A DNA stretch of 64,000 nt from Megaleporinus macrocephalus. Lineage: Eukaryota; Chordata; Actinopteri; Characiformes; Anostomidae. The position numbers were made by a program, and so were the translations under genes. Below, in pieces: positions 14,202 through 27,400 of the stretch. The notes beneath the pieces are model-generated. The model worked only from the letters and a program-made list of their open reading frames with translations, ran no database searches and was not told where the DNA came from. Each line of letters starts with the position of its first letter. Within the stretch, counting starts at the first letter, position 1. The stretch spans positions 9,323,095 to 9,387,094 of the forward strand of contig CM038705.1 in the NCBI GenBank assembly GCA_021613375.1, given 5' to 3'.

Positions 14202-15350
14202 TTTTAATTTGCGTTTTTATAAAGCACAACTGTGGCCCTATAGCCTCACGAACACGACTTTATACAATATTGATATATGCACTGCGCACTAGAGCCTAAG
14301 GATGTTAACAGAACACAACCTGTTGAGTGAGTCATGCAGGCTGGTCAACACTTCCAGCTTACAATGAAAAAAATGTACGTGCACTAGAAGAGTATTTGTA
14401 AGTAAACAGGTCAACATTTAAGTAGTCTGTTAATAAATTATACAATAGAAGGCAAATTAAGAATTTTTAGGCTGATATGAAAGAGATATGATTATTTTGT
14501 GAATTAAATTACTTAAATTTAAGTTGAGAAAATATATTTTGTGTGTATGACAATTCTAAAGAGCTGGGTACTCACAGCAATAACTTTCATTACATTTGGC
14601 ATATATGCACTTTTTCTTTTAATTGCTTTTTTTTTGTTAGAAGGCATGTGTTCTGGCTTTCATATTTAGACATCATTTAAGGCGATAAATGAAGTTAAAC
14701 CTAAATGTTTTTGCCCATTTGTTTTTTGTAAATTTAACTAATAATTGATAGTATATATAACGTTTTAGGACAGTGCTTAATCTTTGTCTTAGGCTAATGC
14801 AGTGTGTAACATCTGGTATTAAAACTGGCCCCTGGCTGGCTCACAAAGAAAAACTGCAACTAATATTTCAATTTAGATTGCCTGTCAAGGCAGAAATGAT
14901 GCTAGTGTGGGCCAAATCAGAAGAACACTAGGGTAAATTGCAAGCCAGGGCAACTATGCATAGGTTGAGATCACACTGGAAAAGAGAAGTATGCTTTCAG
15001 GTACAAAAACAATATTTTATTGCAGAACCACATTTCTCAATTAAACTACCAATTTTAGTAATCAAAGTCCCTGTTTTCACCACTTTAGACAAAAGTGTTT
15101 AGAAGAGTTTATCCCACAGCACTGTGTATTGAGTTGGTTCAGTCTCTGAGATGGAAAAAAAAAATCCAGGAATAAAAGTTACCAGTCAGTATTTCTAGGT
15201 CTGATTCTTCGGGTCTGGCTCTCAAAATTCATAACCAGCATGTTACTCAAAATATGTTTAAGCACTCAGCAACAGAAAGTGGCTCAGCCTCTAGCCAAAC
15301 TACAAACATTCTGGATCACAAGAAAATAACATATCACTAGAAAATAACAG
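14200..15350. other. Intergenic sequence
   Basis: No gene. From about 15140 it begins to match 54500-55080, part of the duplicated block. Confidence 0.4.
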
Positions 15351-15359
15351 TAATTATGA

Positions 15360-16620
15360 AGGAACACTCAATACGTGTTCGGTTTTAAACCGATATAGGG
15401 CGCGCTTTTAACCATACTGAAAAAAAACGTACAGCATATTAAACTAATTAGGCCGGTTAGTATAAGATAAAACAAAACACTGCTGCTCCCTATAAGCCTC
15501 TCTGTCATGTGACGTTCCAGCACCCAAACAGAGAATGTGCGTGAGTAACGACCAACGAGAAGTTCTGTCAGGAATGACAACCTTCCTGCACAGTCCGCTG
15601 CCAAAAAGGTTATAAAAAACAGAAGGGAATGTAAAGATGATTACCAACGCCTGGAATGCGTGTGAGAGAATGTGTACAAGGTCAACTGCACCGTCTGCCA
15701 CCGGATTTTCTCTGTCAGTCACGGCGGAATCTGTGATAAAACAACAGGACAACGGTTAGCATTTCGGCTAACTGTAAGAAGTATTAGTCACCGTTCGGCT
15801 TCTTACCGATGCTGGAACTCCACAGTATTTTAAAAGAGATTATCTGTCTCAGACTGCGGTTAGTGGGTATGTTGGAATATACTTTAAAAGCTGTATCACA
15901 GCCTGTTCATACACGTTTATTCACTTCGTTTGTTTCTCTTTTTTTCGAAAAAGAAAATCGTAACCGTTACTGCTCCGTGCAGCGCGCAGCAGCAGCGGCG
16001 TCATTACATCACGTGACCACTCCATCTCAGCTCATTGGCTGAAGAACTTTCTAGATCTTGCTACCAAAAAATAAATAAATAAATAAAAGCATTAAATTAA
16101 CTGGAACATCAAAAATAATTAATTTTCTTGTTAATTATTTTGTCTAGTAGTGCATATTTTTTAATTTAAATTGTCATTTATGAATTAATTAATAATTCTA
16201 ATTTATTAATTCTTGTTTTATTTGTTCCACCAGCCTGGGTTACACTTGCATGGCATGGCATGGCATTGCAATTGTGTGTAATGTGAGATGTGCCACTCCA
16301 CGTTTGTACTGGAAGCTAAAGTTAACAGAACCCAAGTGCAATAGCATCAAAGCGAAATGTTTTCTAGAAGCAGATGAATCTAATGATTGTGAGCGGATTC
16401 AGATATTACTGAAAGTGATCTCAGTCAAATATTTTTAAATAGCAATATACTTAGATGTTGCAAAAAAGGAGAATACAGTGGAGTAAAAAACAAAGATGTC
16501 CTGGCAAAGTAAGATAGGGGAAACACTGCACATCAAGCGAATGATCTTTTGGTGAGCACAGAGAACCCCGGGTGCTTCTGAATGACCGGAACAGCAGGCC
16601 GGGAGACAGCCTCACATCTC
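15360..16620. other. GC-richer block duplicated at 55.1-56.8 kb, promoter-like
   Basis: Shares with the second copy the runs AACGAGAAGTTCTGTCAGGA, GGTTAGCATTTCGGCTAACT and CAGCTCATTGGCTGAAGAAC. Contains an inverted CCAAT box (ATTGGCTG), CACGTGAC at about 16010 and many CpGs. It may be a promoter or first exon of an unrecognised transcript; no reliable coding sequence was seen on either strand. Confidence 0.35.
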
Positions 16621-18100
16621 CTGAACATACATCAGGGAAAAAGAGCAGTGGTTGATTATGCCATGGAATTTCGTACTGTAGCGGCTGAGAGTGGTTGGGG
16701 GTCCACAGAGACCCTCCAGCCTCTCTCGATGATTTAATTGATCTGGTACTGCGCCTTGACAATCGCTTCCAAGACAGGCGTAGGACATGAGCCCCAGAGG
16801 CCAATCGAGGCCCTTGCAGGGTCCTACATACCCTCAGTCCTGTCTCTGTACCAGACAAGCTGGGGGAATCCGGACCCCAGGCTATGCAGCTTGGTCACAC
16901 CCGCCTTGCTCGACATGAGCGTGATGCTCGTATGCGTGGGGGGAGGTGCCTGTACTGCGGCGGCTCGAGTCATCCTGTCCTGAGCTCTTAGGAAACGAGG
17001 TCCTCCCTCCCCTGACGGACCCTAGCTGTCCTCCTCGGGTTCAAGTGGTGTTCCTCAGTACCACACTTGCGTGGGGATCGTCTGAGACATGTCTCCAGGC
17101 ATTTGTGGATTCAGGAGCGGCAGGCAACTTTCTTGACACTGGTCTGGCCAAGAAATTAGCCCTGCCGCTGGTCCCACTGGAGGAACCCCTACCTGTGGCT
17201 GCCATAGATGGCCGTTCCCTAGAATCAGGGGTTGTTTGCCATCAGACTAGGCCAGTCACATTGCGAGTTGGCCCACACACTGAACAGATGCACCTGTCCC
17301 CCTAGATGCCGCTATTACTCCCTTTTGGGGCCGGAACGTCGTGCAATGGAGGAGTATATATAGGGGGCCCTAGCCCAAGGGTTCATCCGACTGTCTACCT
17401 CCCCGGCTGGGGCGGGGTTTTTCTTTTTTGGGAAAAAAGACAGTGGGCTACGCCCCTGTATAGACTACCAGGGCTTTAAAAAGATAACCGTCAAAGACCG
17501 CTATCCGTTGCCCCGCATGACCTCAGCATTTTAGGCACTGCAGCAGGCCTCCATTTTTACCAAACTGGACCTGCGTAGTGCCTACAACTTAGTGAGGATC
17601 CGACAGGGGGACGAGTGAAAGACAGCGTTCATCACCCCCTCTGGGCACTATTATACTGGTTATGCCGTTTGGGCTAATGAACGTGCCTCCTATCTTCCAA
17701 AGGTATATAAACGAGGTCCTGAGGGAGGTACATGTTTGTCTACTTGGATGACATTTTGTTAGACGGGTCCTCCAGCTTCTTCTTGAGAACCACCTCTTTG
17801 TTAAGCTGGAGAAGTCTGTATTCTATGCAACCAGGTTGTGCATGGACCCCACCAAGGTACATGTCGTGGAGAACTGGCCAAGACCCACCTCTGTGCGTCT
17901 GGTCCAACGCTTTCCCGGCTTCACCAATTTCTATAGAAGATTTGTCAAGAACTTTAGCACGGTGGCAGCCCCATTGACCGCTTTGACCAGGAAAACGTCT
18001 GGTCAGTTTCGCTGGTCCTTCAAAGCCCAAAAGGCTTTTGACGAGCTTAGGCGTCAACTTAGTACAGCCTCAATAATTGATACTGCTCCAACTTTTTTAA
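16620..18100 (+). mobile_element. Decayed Ty3/gypsy retrotransposon, gag end to RT/RNase H
   Basis: In order on the plus strand: a nucleocapsid-like knuckle (CLYCGGSSH near 16950), a protease with the DSGA site (frame 16946-17305), RT pieces around 17450-17760 including YLDD, and a tail (17836-18100) with NFYRRFVKNFSTVAAPLTAL. Stops and frameshifts occur throughout, and no LTR was recognised. It starts exactly where similarity between the two duplicated blocks ends, so it entered after the duplication or replaced sequence there. Confidence 0.8.
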
Positions 18101-20320
18101 AAGTTGAGATTTGTACATATATTGTTTTAGGTAATATCACTGGGTTTACAGCAACAGAAAAACTTAAAAGACCACCCAGCTTGTCATGTTAAAGGCTTAG
18201 CGCCACTTATGGACACCCCTGGTAATTTCACAGTGTTTTAGAGACTGAACATATATAAACATGGCTTATAATGAAATCCGCTGTTTAATTTGCTTTAAAA
18301 TAAACAATTTTCTGAGACTTAAAAACCTGATCTCACTACCGTTCGACATCACTGGTGGACAACACAGAACAACGCCACGGTAAAACAGCATTATGACTGA
18401 CTGGGACTGCGAATTTTCCAGCACTGGTTTTTCAGATTCCGATGATATTTCAGAATTTCTGACTACCATATCACTTAGTCCTGAGACTTTTAGTCAAACC
18501 ACACACACAAAAGCAGCTCATCCTGAGTGTAAACATTTGCTAGCTTAATAACGAGCATGATTCATGATAATAGCCTAGCAACCAGCTAAACTCAAACATA
18601 GAGGTACAGTTATTGTTGTAAAATATGAGAAAGTGACAAAGTGGAACTCGCACTCATACAAGTCTATAAATCTTTATAATTCAACTACGTTAGCTTAGTA
18701 TAATTTGAGCCACCAAACTTACACGGAGGCTCTTGAACACCTCTCGCTGGTTTTCTTACACGCCCATATTATTGGAAAAGCGTAGGAAAAGCCTACGTTT
18801 CCAGTTGTGATAATCTTCATATGTGATCGCTACATATGACGGAGTAAGAGGACGGTCCATTCCTTGAGCCCATTTAAAGTTGACAGGTTTAGTCGACTTT
18901 CTGGATATTTTGGGGTCTTTGGGCCACTTGTACACCGGGGGTTCCCACTGTACATCCAATTACTGCAGCCAAAAACAACAACACCTTTCTGTCATTTTGC
19001 ATTAACTTTAGTGCATCTTCTAGGGTTGTTGTCCACCATCTACGCCACACACATAACACCTATGGCAGGTTGTTTTAAGCCATATTCCTTGACTTTGTTT
19101 TCGGACTATTATTAATCACAAGTTAGTAACTTAAATTCCGCTATATTTATGTGTTTGACCTTTTCATATTAGTTGATGCTTAGCCTTTAATAAACTAGCC
19201 TTTAACAATTTTTGACCACACAGTTCCTACTGGGACTTAATGACCTTTATTTCCCTCAGAGTTGAGGGAAGTTCTGTTGTGATCATGATCCCCAAAGGTT
19301 CTCCTCTCAGACACACTGTTTTGGGCCTTTCTTTAAAAAAAACCCTCTTTGATGTAAAATAAGGGTCATTAGTAACACAAATGATTATTTTAGAAAATTA
19401 TCAGAAATTAGTGAACGTTTATATGTATGTGTAACGATTACACATGTATGTGTGTGTTTATAAATATACATATACAAGGGCGTAGGAGCGGGTTTGACAT
19501 TGGAGGGGACACATTTGCTAATATGAATTCCACTGTAGGTAATGTAGTAAATCAATGTATGTATAGTGACGTAGAACAACATTTGTGGAACAATGGGAAA
19601 TTTCAAATAAATAAACAAAATAGAACATTCTGGGTACTTCTGTTTATTATTAGATAAATCCAATTAAAGATCACATGATACTGTTTTCACAAAACTTTTA
19701 AATTATACAAGCAATGTCTGGATTATATACATATATAACCAAAAACATTATTTTTCTTAGAAAAGCCTGTAGTACCGAAAATCACCATGAGGAGGCACTC
19801 TAATAATCCTGGGTTTTAAATGTTGAACCTTAAACCCATTCTTTCTATAAAGAGACCATACACCCAAAAACACATGTAAATTGTTGTTATTGTTTGGGTG
19901 TCTAAATTTTAATTTCACTACATTTCATTTGTATTATCCATGTGCACTACGATGTATCGCCATACCACAACCAATATTATCACAAAAGAGATTATCATTT
20001 ACAGGAATTATATAAGTCACACTACTAATAATAAATTGTATTTTAATATTGACAATTGTTTTAGAATCACAGTCATTTCTACCAATATAAATCATTAATC
20101 TTCAAATTATGCAGCACAATCAACTTAACACAAAGTTCTTTGGAAACCAAAACCATATAGCTGATTGGTAAATTAAAGAAGGTCCTGAAAAGGTTTATGT
20201 AATAAACTATTAGAGGATTCACAAAAAACAATACAAATCATATAATTCATCAGATGATTGGTACATAATGACCAAAGGATTGCAAAATTAGGGGCATCAT
20301 GATGTTGTGTGATTTGGCTG
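18100..20320. other. Sequence 3' of the meprin-like gene, unassigned
   Basis: No gene recognised. The segment at 19480-19515 (CAAGGGCGTAGG...) is similar, in inverted form, to 52700-52755 and is probably an interspersed repeat end. No clear polyadenylation site was fixed for the gene. Confidence 0.35.
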
Positions 20321-20411
20321 CTAGTTTACTACCAGTAGAACCAAAGTCAGCAGGATGACGACAGAAGGATGCACAATATCAGCCCCAGAACAAAAGATGT
20401 CCAAGCACTTA
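20321..20411 (-). CDS. Meprin-like gene, exon 14 (C-terminal hydrophobic tail and stop)
   Basis: A strong TTCTCTTTCAG acceptor leads, in the phase set by exon 13, into a stretch with small residues CSGAD, a short spacer and [13 protein letters not shown] before TAG. This has the layout of a GPI-anchor signal. The +2 frame also encodes a hydrophobic tail ([20 protein letters not shown], stop), so the frame choice depends on exon 13 splicing. Confidence 0.55.
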
Positions 20412-23400
20412 CTGAAAGAGAAGAGATGAACAGAAATCGGTCATTATAAACATGTGATAAACAAGGATGAATATTGAATGAATATATAAGTTGTAATAAT
20501 GAAAAGTCTGCTTCCCAGAAGTATTTCAGTGCTGTCATGATAAATCCTGCTGTCACCTTTTAGATGTAAAAACCTAATAGACCTGGCCTGATCTAAATAA
20601 ATTACTAACTTAACTAAATTTATTAAATCCCTACCTCGCTAACGTATTGCCTTTTTCACCCACTCACTAACTACCTCACTATCAAAGAAACTCACAATTT
20701 AATCTTATACACAACTTCATTAACAAACTCACTATGTTACTAAGGCACTACATCTTTAACTTACCAACTCACTAACTACTTCACTAACTCTCTCTAACTA
20801 ACCTTACTAACTAGTCACCGACTAGTCACTGTCTTAACTACCTCACTACCGTAACTCACCCAGTAATTAACTCAGTACCTTATTAAGTAAACACACCAGT
20901 TAACTCATTAACTTGGGTAGCTCAGTAACCAGCTCACTAACTTAACTCATTTAGTAACTAACTTAATATCTCACAAATGAACTACCTCCCTAACCAAACT
21001 CACTCAGTAACTAACTCATTACCTCTCACAAACGCTTATACCTCACACTTTCTAACAAATTGGAAGTGATTGACTGTGTATATGACTAGATACTGTGAGC
21101 AGGTAAACGATTCACTTCTAGCTCTCCGATCAAGCTCTGACGTGATTGAAGGTCCTCAGATATTCGACTCGAAAAATTTGTGACCTGTAATGTAAGATGG
21201 TCAGGAATGTAGCTGAATGAGTAGTTCAGGTAAAAGCCAATGAGAGACGAGTGAAGAGAGATATATCTATGTAACTGTGTGAGCACAGGATCAGCTTGCT
21301 GAGTTCAGAATAATAATTTTGTGATGTAATGGTCCTGTCTGTGTTTTAACTTTATATTCAACCCAAAATAAAGACATTAATTTTAAATAGTTGCACCTGG
21401 TCAGAGTGAAGTTACAGTTTGGTTTGCACTTCTTGTGGGTGCAAAAAACAAAAAACACAAGGAGCTTTGGTGCTGTTTAGCATCCAGTGTGTGATAACAT
21501 GACAAATTAAAAGACAATTCTGTTTAAACAGGCATTTTGTGTGTAATGCTCTCCTTTTTAAAATAAAAAAATGTGTAGTTTAGCCCACTTTAGAATTCAC
21601 AAACACACTACTGCACAAACACACTAACTAAACTCACTACCTCACTAACTACCACACTAATTCACTAAATAACTCAGAAAACTGCTCAGTTCACTCCCTT
21701 GATGATCCCCTAAACTCATTATCTACCTCAATAACTAACAGCACTTATTTACTAAGGAAACACCTCACTCAGTAACTAAACTCACTACTTCGCTAACTCA
21801 TTACCTCATTAACTAAACTCACTATCTCACTAAATAAACTCAGTACTGCAATAATCAAACTCACTGAACGGCTAAAGTCACTTCTTCAATCGCTAACTAA
21901 ACTCACTATCTCACTGACTCAATAACTGAACTCACTACCTCAATAACTAAACTCACTGAACGGCTGAAGTCACTTCTTCAATCTCTAACTAAACTCACTA
22001 CCTCACTGACTCAATAACTGAACTCACTACCTCAATAACCAAACTCACTGAACTGCTAAAGTCACTTCTTCAATCGCTAACTAAACTCACTACCTCACTG
22101 ACTCAATAACTGAACTCACTACCTCAATAACTAAACTCACTGAACTGCTAAAGTCACTTCTTCAATCGCTAACTAAACTCACTACCTCACTGACTCAATA
22201 ACTGAACTCACTACCTCAATAACTAAACTCACTGAACTGCTAAAGTCACTTCTTCAATCGCTAACTAAACTCACTACCTCACTGATTTAATAACTAAACT
22301 CACTACCTCAATAACCAAACTCACTGAACTGCTAAAGTCACTTCTTCAATCGCTAACTAAACCCACTACCTCACTAACTAAATTACTACCTCACTACCAA
22401 GTTGGTTGCTTGAAGAACAGGAGTGGAGACTTTGTCGAGGAAAACAAAGTTTACAACACATGTCTTTGTACCAAGCAAGCCTAACTAAGCTTATAAAATT
22501 ATAGACTTAGTCAACCATGTAAACCACACCTTCTTGTTGTCTCTTTGTCTAAACGACCCAAAACCCCCCCTACTTGATAGGCTACTGCCTCTACCTTTGC
22601 TATTCAAATGTAGATGTGCTGAGGCCTACCCAGGAATCTCCCCCATCTAGAAGACAGGATGTCTTCAAGACATCCCTGCAACAAATGGCATTGCTGGTTT
22701 GGGGAGCTATAGGTAACCAGAGAATATTTCTCACAGCCCCCACACAAACACTCAAGAGAGACATACAAAATGTAAATTAGATTAACACAAGGGGCAAGGG
22801 AACAAGAAGATTAACTAATTAACTACCATTAAGGAGACAGGACTGGTAATCTGGCATACAAGGAATCTCACATTTCTCACTAGAGCTTACATCTACCCCT
22901 CTGTCCTGTCTGTCTCTTGGGTCAGATGACGTGACTCAGTGCTAAAAATTGGCTGAGCAATGGCGACACAAAGTGCAGAGAGGATAAAATAATAAAAAGG
23001 GTAGAGTAGGATGCCACAAAAAAATCACATAAATAATGCGTCTGCTGCAACTTCATCTACCACTGTAATGTGATGGCTTACTTCTCGTTGAGCTCGAACC
23101 TGCAACCTCCATGGCAGGAGACAAAAACAGTAATGAGTAAGCCACCAACTGAGTACATAGGAGAGTTTGGACTCAAGCGGTGAAAACAGAATACATGGGG
23201 AAAACTAGAAAGTTATTTGAGAGTGCTTGGGTAGAACGCATTGTGTTCTACCCAAGCAAAGGGAAAAGTAAAACAAAAATAAAAGTGGGAAGAAGACTGG
23301 AACTTGCAGGGAAGTTGTGTGTGAGAAATGCCATGATGATGATGAAAATTCAACTAATGTTGATAATAATAAGATGACATAATTGAGAGCGTACATGAGA

Positions 23401-24350
23401 GCATCACCTGTTGCTGGTGATCACTAGTCAATGTCAAATAGAGCAGTATAAGCTGTTTGGCATTGTCTAATAGCTAGTATTGTTCACTGATGCAGCTGCA
23501 ACTTCAGCTGACTAGACTTAAAAGCACTAAAGCAGTTCTAGACTAAAATTAGAAACGTGACTTTACTTTTTACAAAAGGTCAACCAGAAAGCCTAAACTT
23601 AGATCTTTACATCTAGAACTGCTACTTACAGCGTTCAGCTGTATTTAATGGGAATGAGTGTACCTGTCTGTAGTGGTAGTGGTAGTTGTGGTTGTAGTCG
23701 TAGTTGTAGTTGTAGCTGCAGTTGTAGTTGGAGACACATTAATATCTCTAGAAAAAATAAGAGGTACGATTTATTTATTTATTTATTTGAGTTCTCTTAT
23801 CACAAAATAGTTGTGTTTCCTATCAAGCAACAACCCCCATCTCTTAAAAGGAAAGACAGCTACTGGTTACATTTTGTGTGTTAGATAACAGATAATATGG
23901 TACATGTTCACATGGCTGTAGCATTGCAGCTACAAAGCCTTTCTTGTAATGACAGCAGTTTAACGTAAGCATGTTTAAATTTGGATAAAACCTCTCTTGA
24001 AACATGTATAATATCTAATATAAAGGTGTAAGATTTGTTGATACATTTTGATGCAATATAGTTTATATTAAGAGTATTTAACTTGATGTTACAATAATTA
24101 GTTTAGAATTAAACTGATCTCTATCTCAGTAGTTCAATAACCACGTTTATTATACAACAATTTGATACTATATGGATGTACATTAAAATATACCACTCAA
24201 TAGATTAGGATCACTTTAGAATTTCATTTCATGCAATTTTCATGCAATTCATGCAACTTTCATTAAATTCACAAACAATATTGTCAATTTAACAATTAAT
24301 TTAAGTGTATCTCATACACTTAAATTAATTGTTAAATTGACAATATTGTT

Positions 24351-24433
<83 letters not shown>

Positions 24434-27400
24434 TATCAAACCTAAATATATTCATATACAGTGTTCATAAAATGTATATTAACTATGAAATAAAGGACAT
24501 ACAGTATAAAGAAACTGGCAGTTTTTACTTGGTCAAAGTGTAATGTGGAAAGACGTCTGTGAATATTTTTGTAAAAAACATCAAAGCTTGAATGGTTGTT
24601 CACCGTGCTGAGCAGGATCCTTCTTGAGCACCCTGATAAAGAGAGACGTTGAAGTTCTTCGGTGCTACTTTGGGGCAGGACAGAGAGTTATTCTGCTGCA
24701 GAGCTGAGATATCTGACCACAATCACACGAACAAGAGAAGAAATCAATTTAGAAATCATACAGGAACTGTAAGTATTAACCTGAATAAACTCAATAATAA
24801 AAATACAACTAGAATAAGATCATTTAGAATTTGAGCAAAATCCAGTTAGACAGCAAAACATATAAAGAACTACAGCCAACCTTGCATGCTGGTGAGAAGG
24901 ATGAAATCACCGCCTTTGATAAACTCTCTTTGTAGAATGTATCTTTGCAAATTAGCAAGAAATTTAAATTGCTGATTGACATATACACTGTCATTATCTT
25001 CTGTGACTATTAGCTCTCTAGTATCATCTGGTTTGGTCAGATAACCAGAGTCTGAAAGATAGAAACACACATATTACTTTTTGAGACTTTTGCACAGTAC
25101 TGTATGTATTACAGCCCATTTCAAGCTAGTTTCAGCTTCTATTTTTAAACACATTAAAAATAGTTTTAAACACATTTCGGGCTGAAGATTTTTGTGGGAC
25201 AAGACAACTGGGCATCACTCAGAGACCAACATCTGTGAATGAATGTGCACAAAAAAAAACATGTTTGCAATATGTTTGCAGCAGCTCCAACATCTACAGG
25301 GTCGTTGGAGGCAGAGAAGAAGCTGAGGGACAGAGCAGGAGCCAGGATAACATAATCCTAAAGCTATAATGAAGTAAAAATATCCCCTGCTGCTGGTGGT
25401 CAAATAGCACAGTTTGGTTTTTGTAGCTACAGTTGTTCACTAATGCAGCTGCAACTTCGGCTGACTATTCTACAGTAAACTCACCTTATTATGTCCTCGT
25501 TGCTTTCAGTGACAGAGATCACAACATAATGTCATTATAATATTATTTAGATTATTAAGCTGAATGAAAAATATTATTTAGATTATTATGTTTAGGCTTC
25601 CTTTAAAAATATACAGTATTGGAGGGTGGTCACCAACCGATTGCAGGGGCCATCTGGAGCCAAAAAGCCAGGCCCATTTTTTGTCCCAGTCCAGCCCTGC
25701 TGTGGACTATAAAACACTAGACTGTGAAGTTAAAGTTGTGTAAAACAACAGGAATAGTAAATGTAATCTAGTGGAAATTCAGCACTCAGCTTCTTGTGGA
25801 GTTTTGTTAATTTCTGTAGTTCAAAGTAAATCATACTGTCCTTTACACAGCATTAACCACATTACATTCTTCATGACCTTACGGAGGATGTGGGTTGAAT
25901 GAGTTTTGAATGAATTTTGGAGATGCATTTACAGAAAAGATGTGAAATAAATCTTTACTTCATTTGTCTGATCACAGCTTACCCAGTGCTAAACTAAACA
26001 ACAAACACGTCCCGGCAGATTGAGACATAAGTGAAAGAGGGTGTCGATATAATTTTCTGCAAAATTGTTCCTGTAAGTGCTGATAAAAATGTGATAAACA
26101 ATACCATACAGGACAACACAGTGCATATTTAAGAAATTTTTGCTCACCAGTATTGTAGCTTGTGATGCTTTCTTCAAACGACATGCGCTGCTGGATGTTG
26201 GGGTTCTGATCCAGCAGCGAGTAAGTTATCTGTCTCCCCAGGCAAGGCCACTGTAGCTGCTCATCATGGACACCGGATACCAGTCGCACACCTACGTAGC
26301 CAGGGCCCTTTCTCAAAGATAGCTGATAGCGATAGCCCTCAGGTGAGTAATAGAGTGGGCTGTATATGGTACTGTCGAGTTTAGTGGTGATGTTCCTGAT
26401 CTGCCAAACGTTATGAGGACACTCTGATTCTGACAGGTTGATATCATCCACTGAAAAGCCTCCTCTGGAATCTCCGGCTCCTTTCCGCGCTTCAAACTCC
26501 ACTATAAACGGCTTATCTGCATTCAGCGGTACGTAGTGGAGCAGCCAGTGATTTGAGGGAGGACCTGAAAAAAAATACATTTGTACTAAGTTGCCAATTT
26601 ATTAGGTGCTCCCAAAGTAAATACACCCACCATGTATGTCTATATAAACAATACTAATCACAATAATGATAATAAAATAAGAACTAAAACTAGAATTATA
26701 TTAAAACAGTTTTTTGTTTTGTGCTTTATTCACAGATACTTAAAAAAAATAGATTCTGGGTATTTTTCAATTCTCTCTGTATGCTGTAATTATCTCTGTC
26801 TGCAGAGTTGTAATCAACCCTTTCGTCTTTCACAATTAAGCCTGAATTTAGTAAAGTAATTTAGCAAAAAACAAACGTGCCCTGCTATAATAAATATTTG
26901 AATAAATCTTTGAATAATATTTTTAATTATGCCTAATTGTATCGTCTTTATGTCTTGTTTGGTAATTTCCTGCATTCTTATAAAACAGTTATATAGGCCA
27001 TAAGTGAAAATGATTCTAGAAATGGAACACAGCATTTAAATGTTACTGGAATGATTTGTTTGGTCAGTTAAGTACAGTGGCCGAGAGGACTCAACGCGCT
27101 GCAGGTTCACAAACACACTGCAAACAGAAAACACTTTCACCAAAACGGGAACATGGGCACTACATTTCACAAATGTGCTGCAAAACCACCCACAGCACAA
27201 CGGAAGTGTTTCCAGAGGACACTTAAAGGATGTAGGACCAAAAACGGCTAAGCAATGTGAACAGAACCATGCAGAGCCGCGGTAGCGTTTAATAGTGATG
27301 GGTAAAATGATACCGATGCTTCGGAGCTTGTGGCGAGAAATCCAGTCGTTTATGAAGCGTGTATCAAGGCTTGGTTCGTTAAGGGCGAGTGACGTCACTG

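Noticed and set aside
14101..14299. Reading frames of repeated Tyr-Ile
   Set aside because: They are translations of the (TA)n microsatellite; the same holds for 24337-24543.
15444..15752. 102-residue minus frame in the GC-richer block
   Set aside because: The frame is not kept in the duplicate at 55.2-55.5 kb and shows no domain.
23060..23160. tRNA-like B box (GGTTCGAGC on the minus strand)
   Set aside because: No cloverleaf and no convincing A box or SINE tail; probably coincidence or an old SINE piece.
25972..26580. 202-residue frame taken as one coding unit
   Set aside because: Only 26148-26564 is exon; the ends are intron read-through, shown by splice sites and phase.
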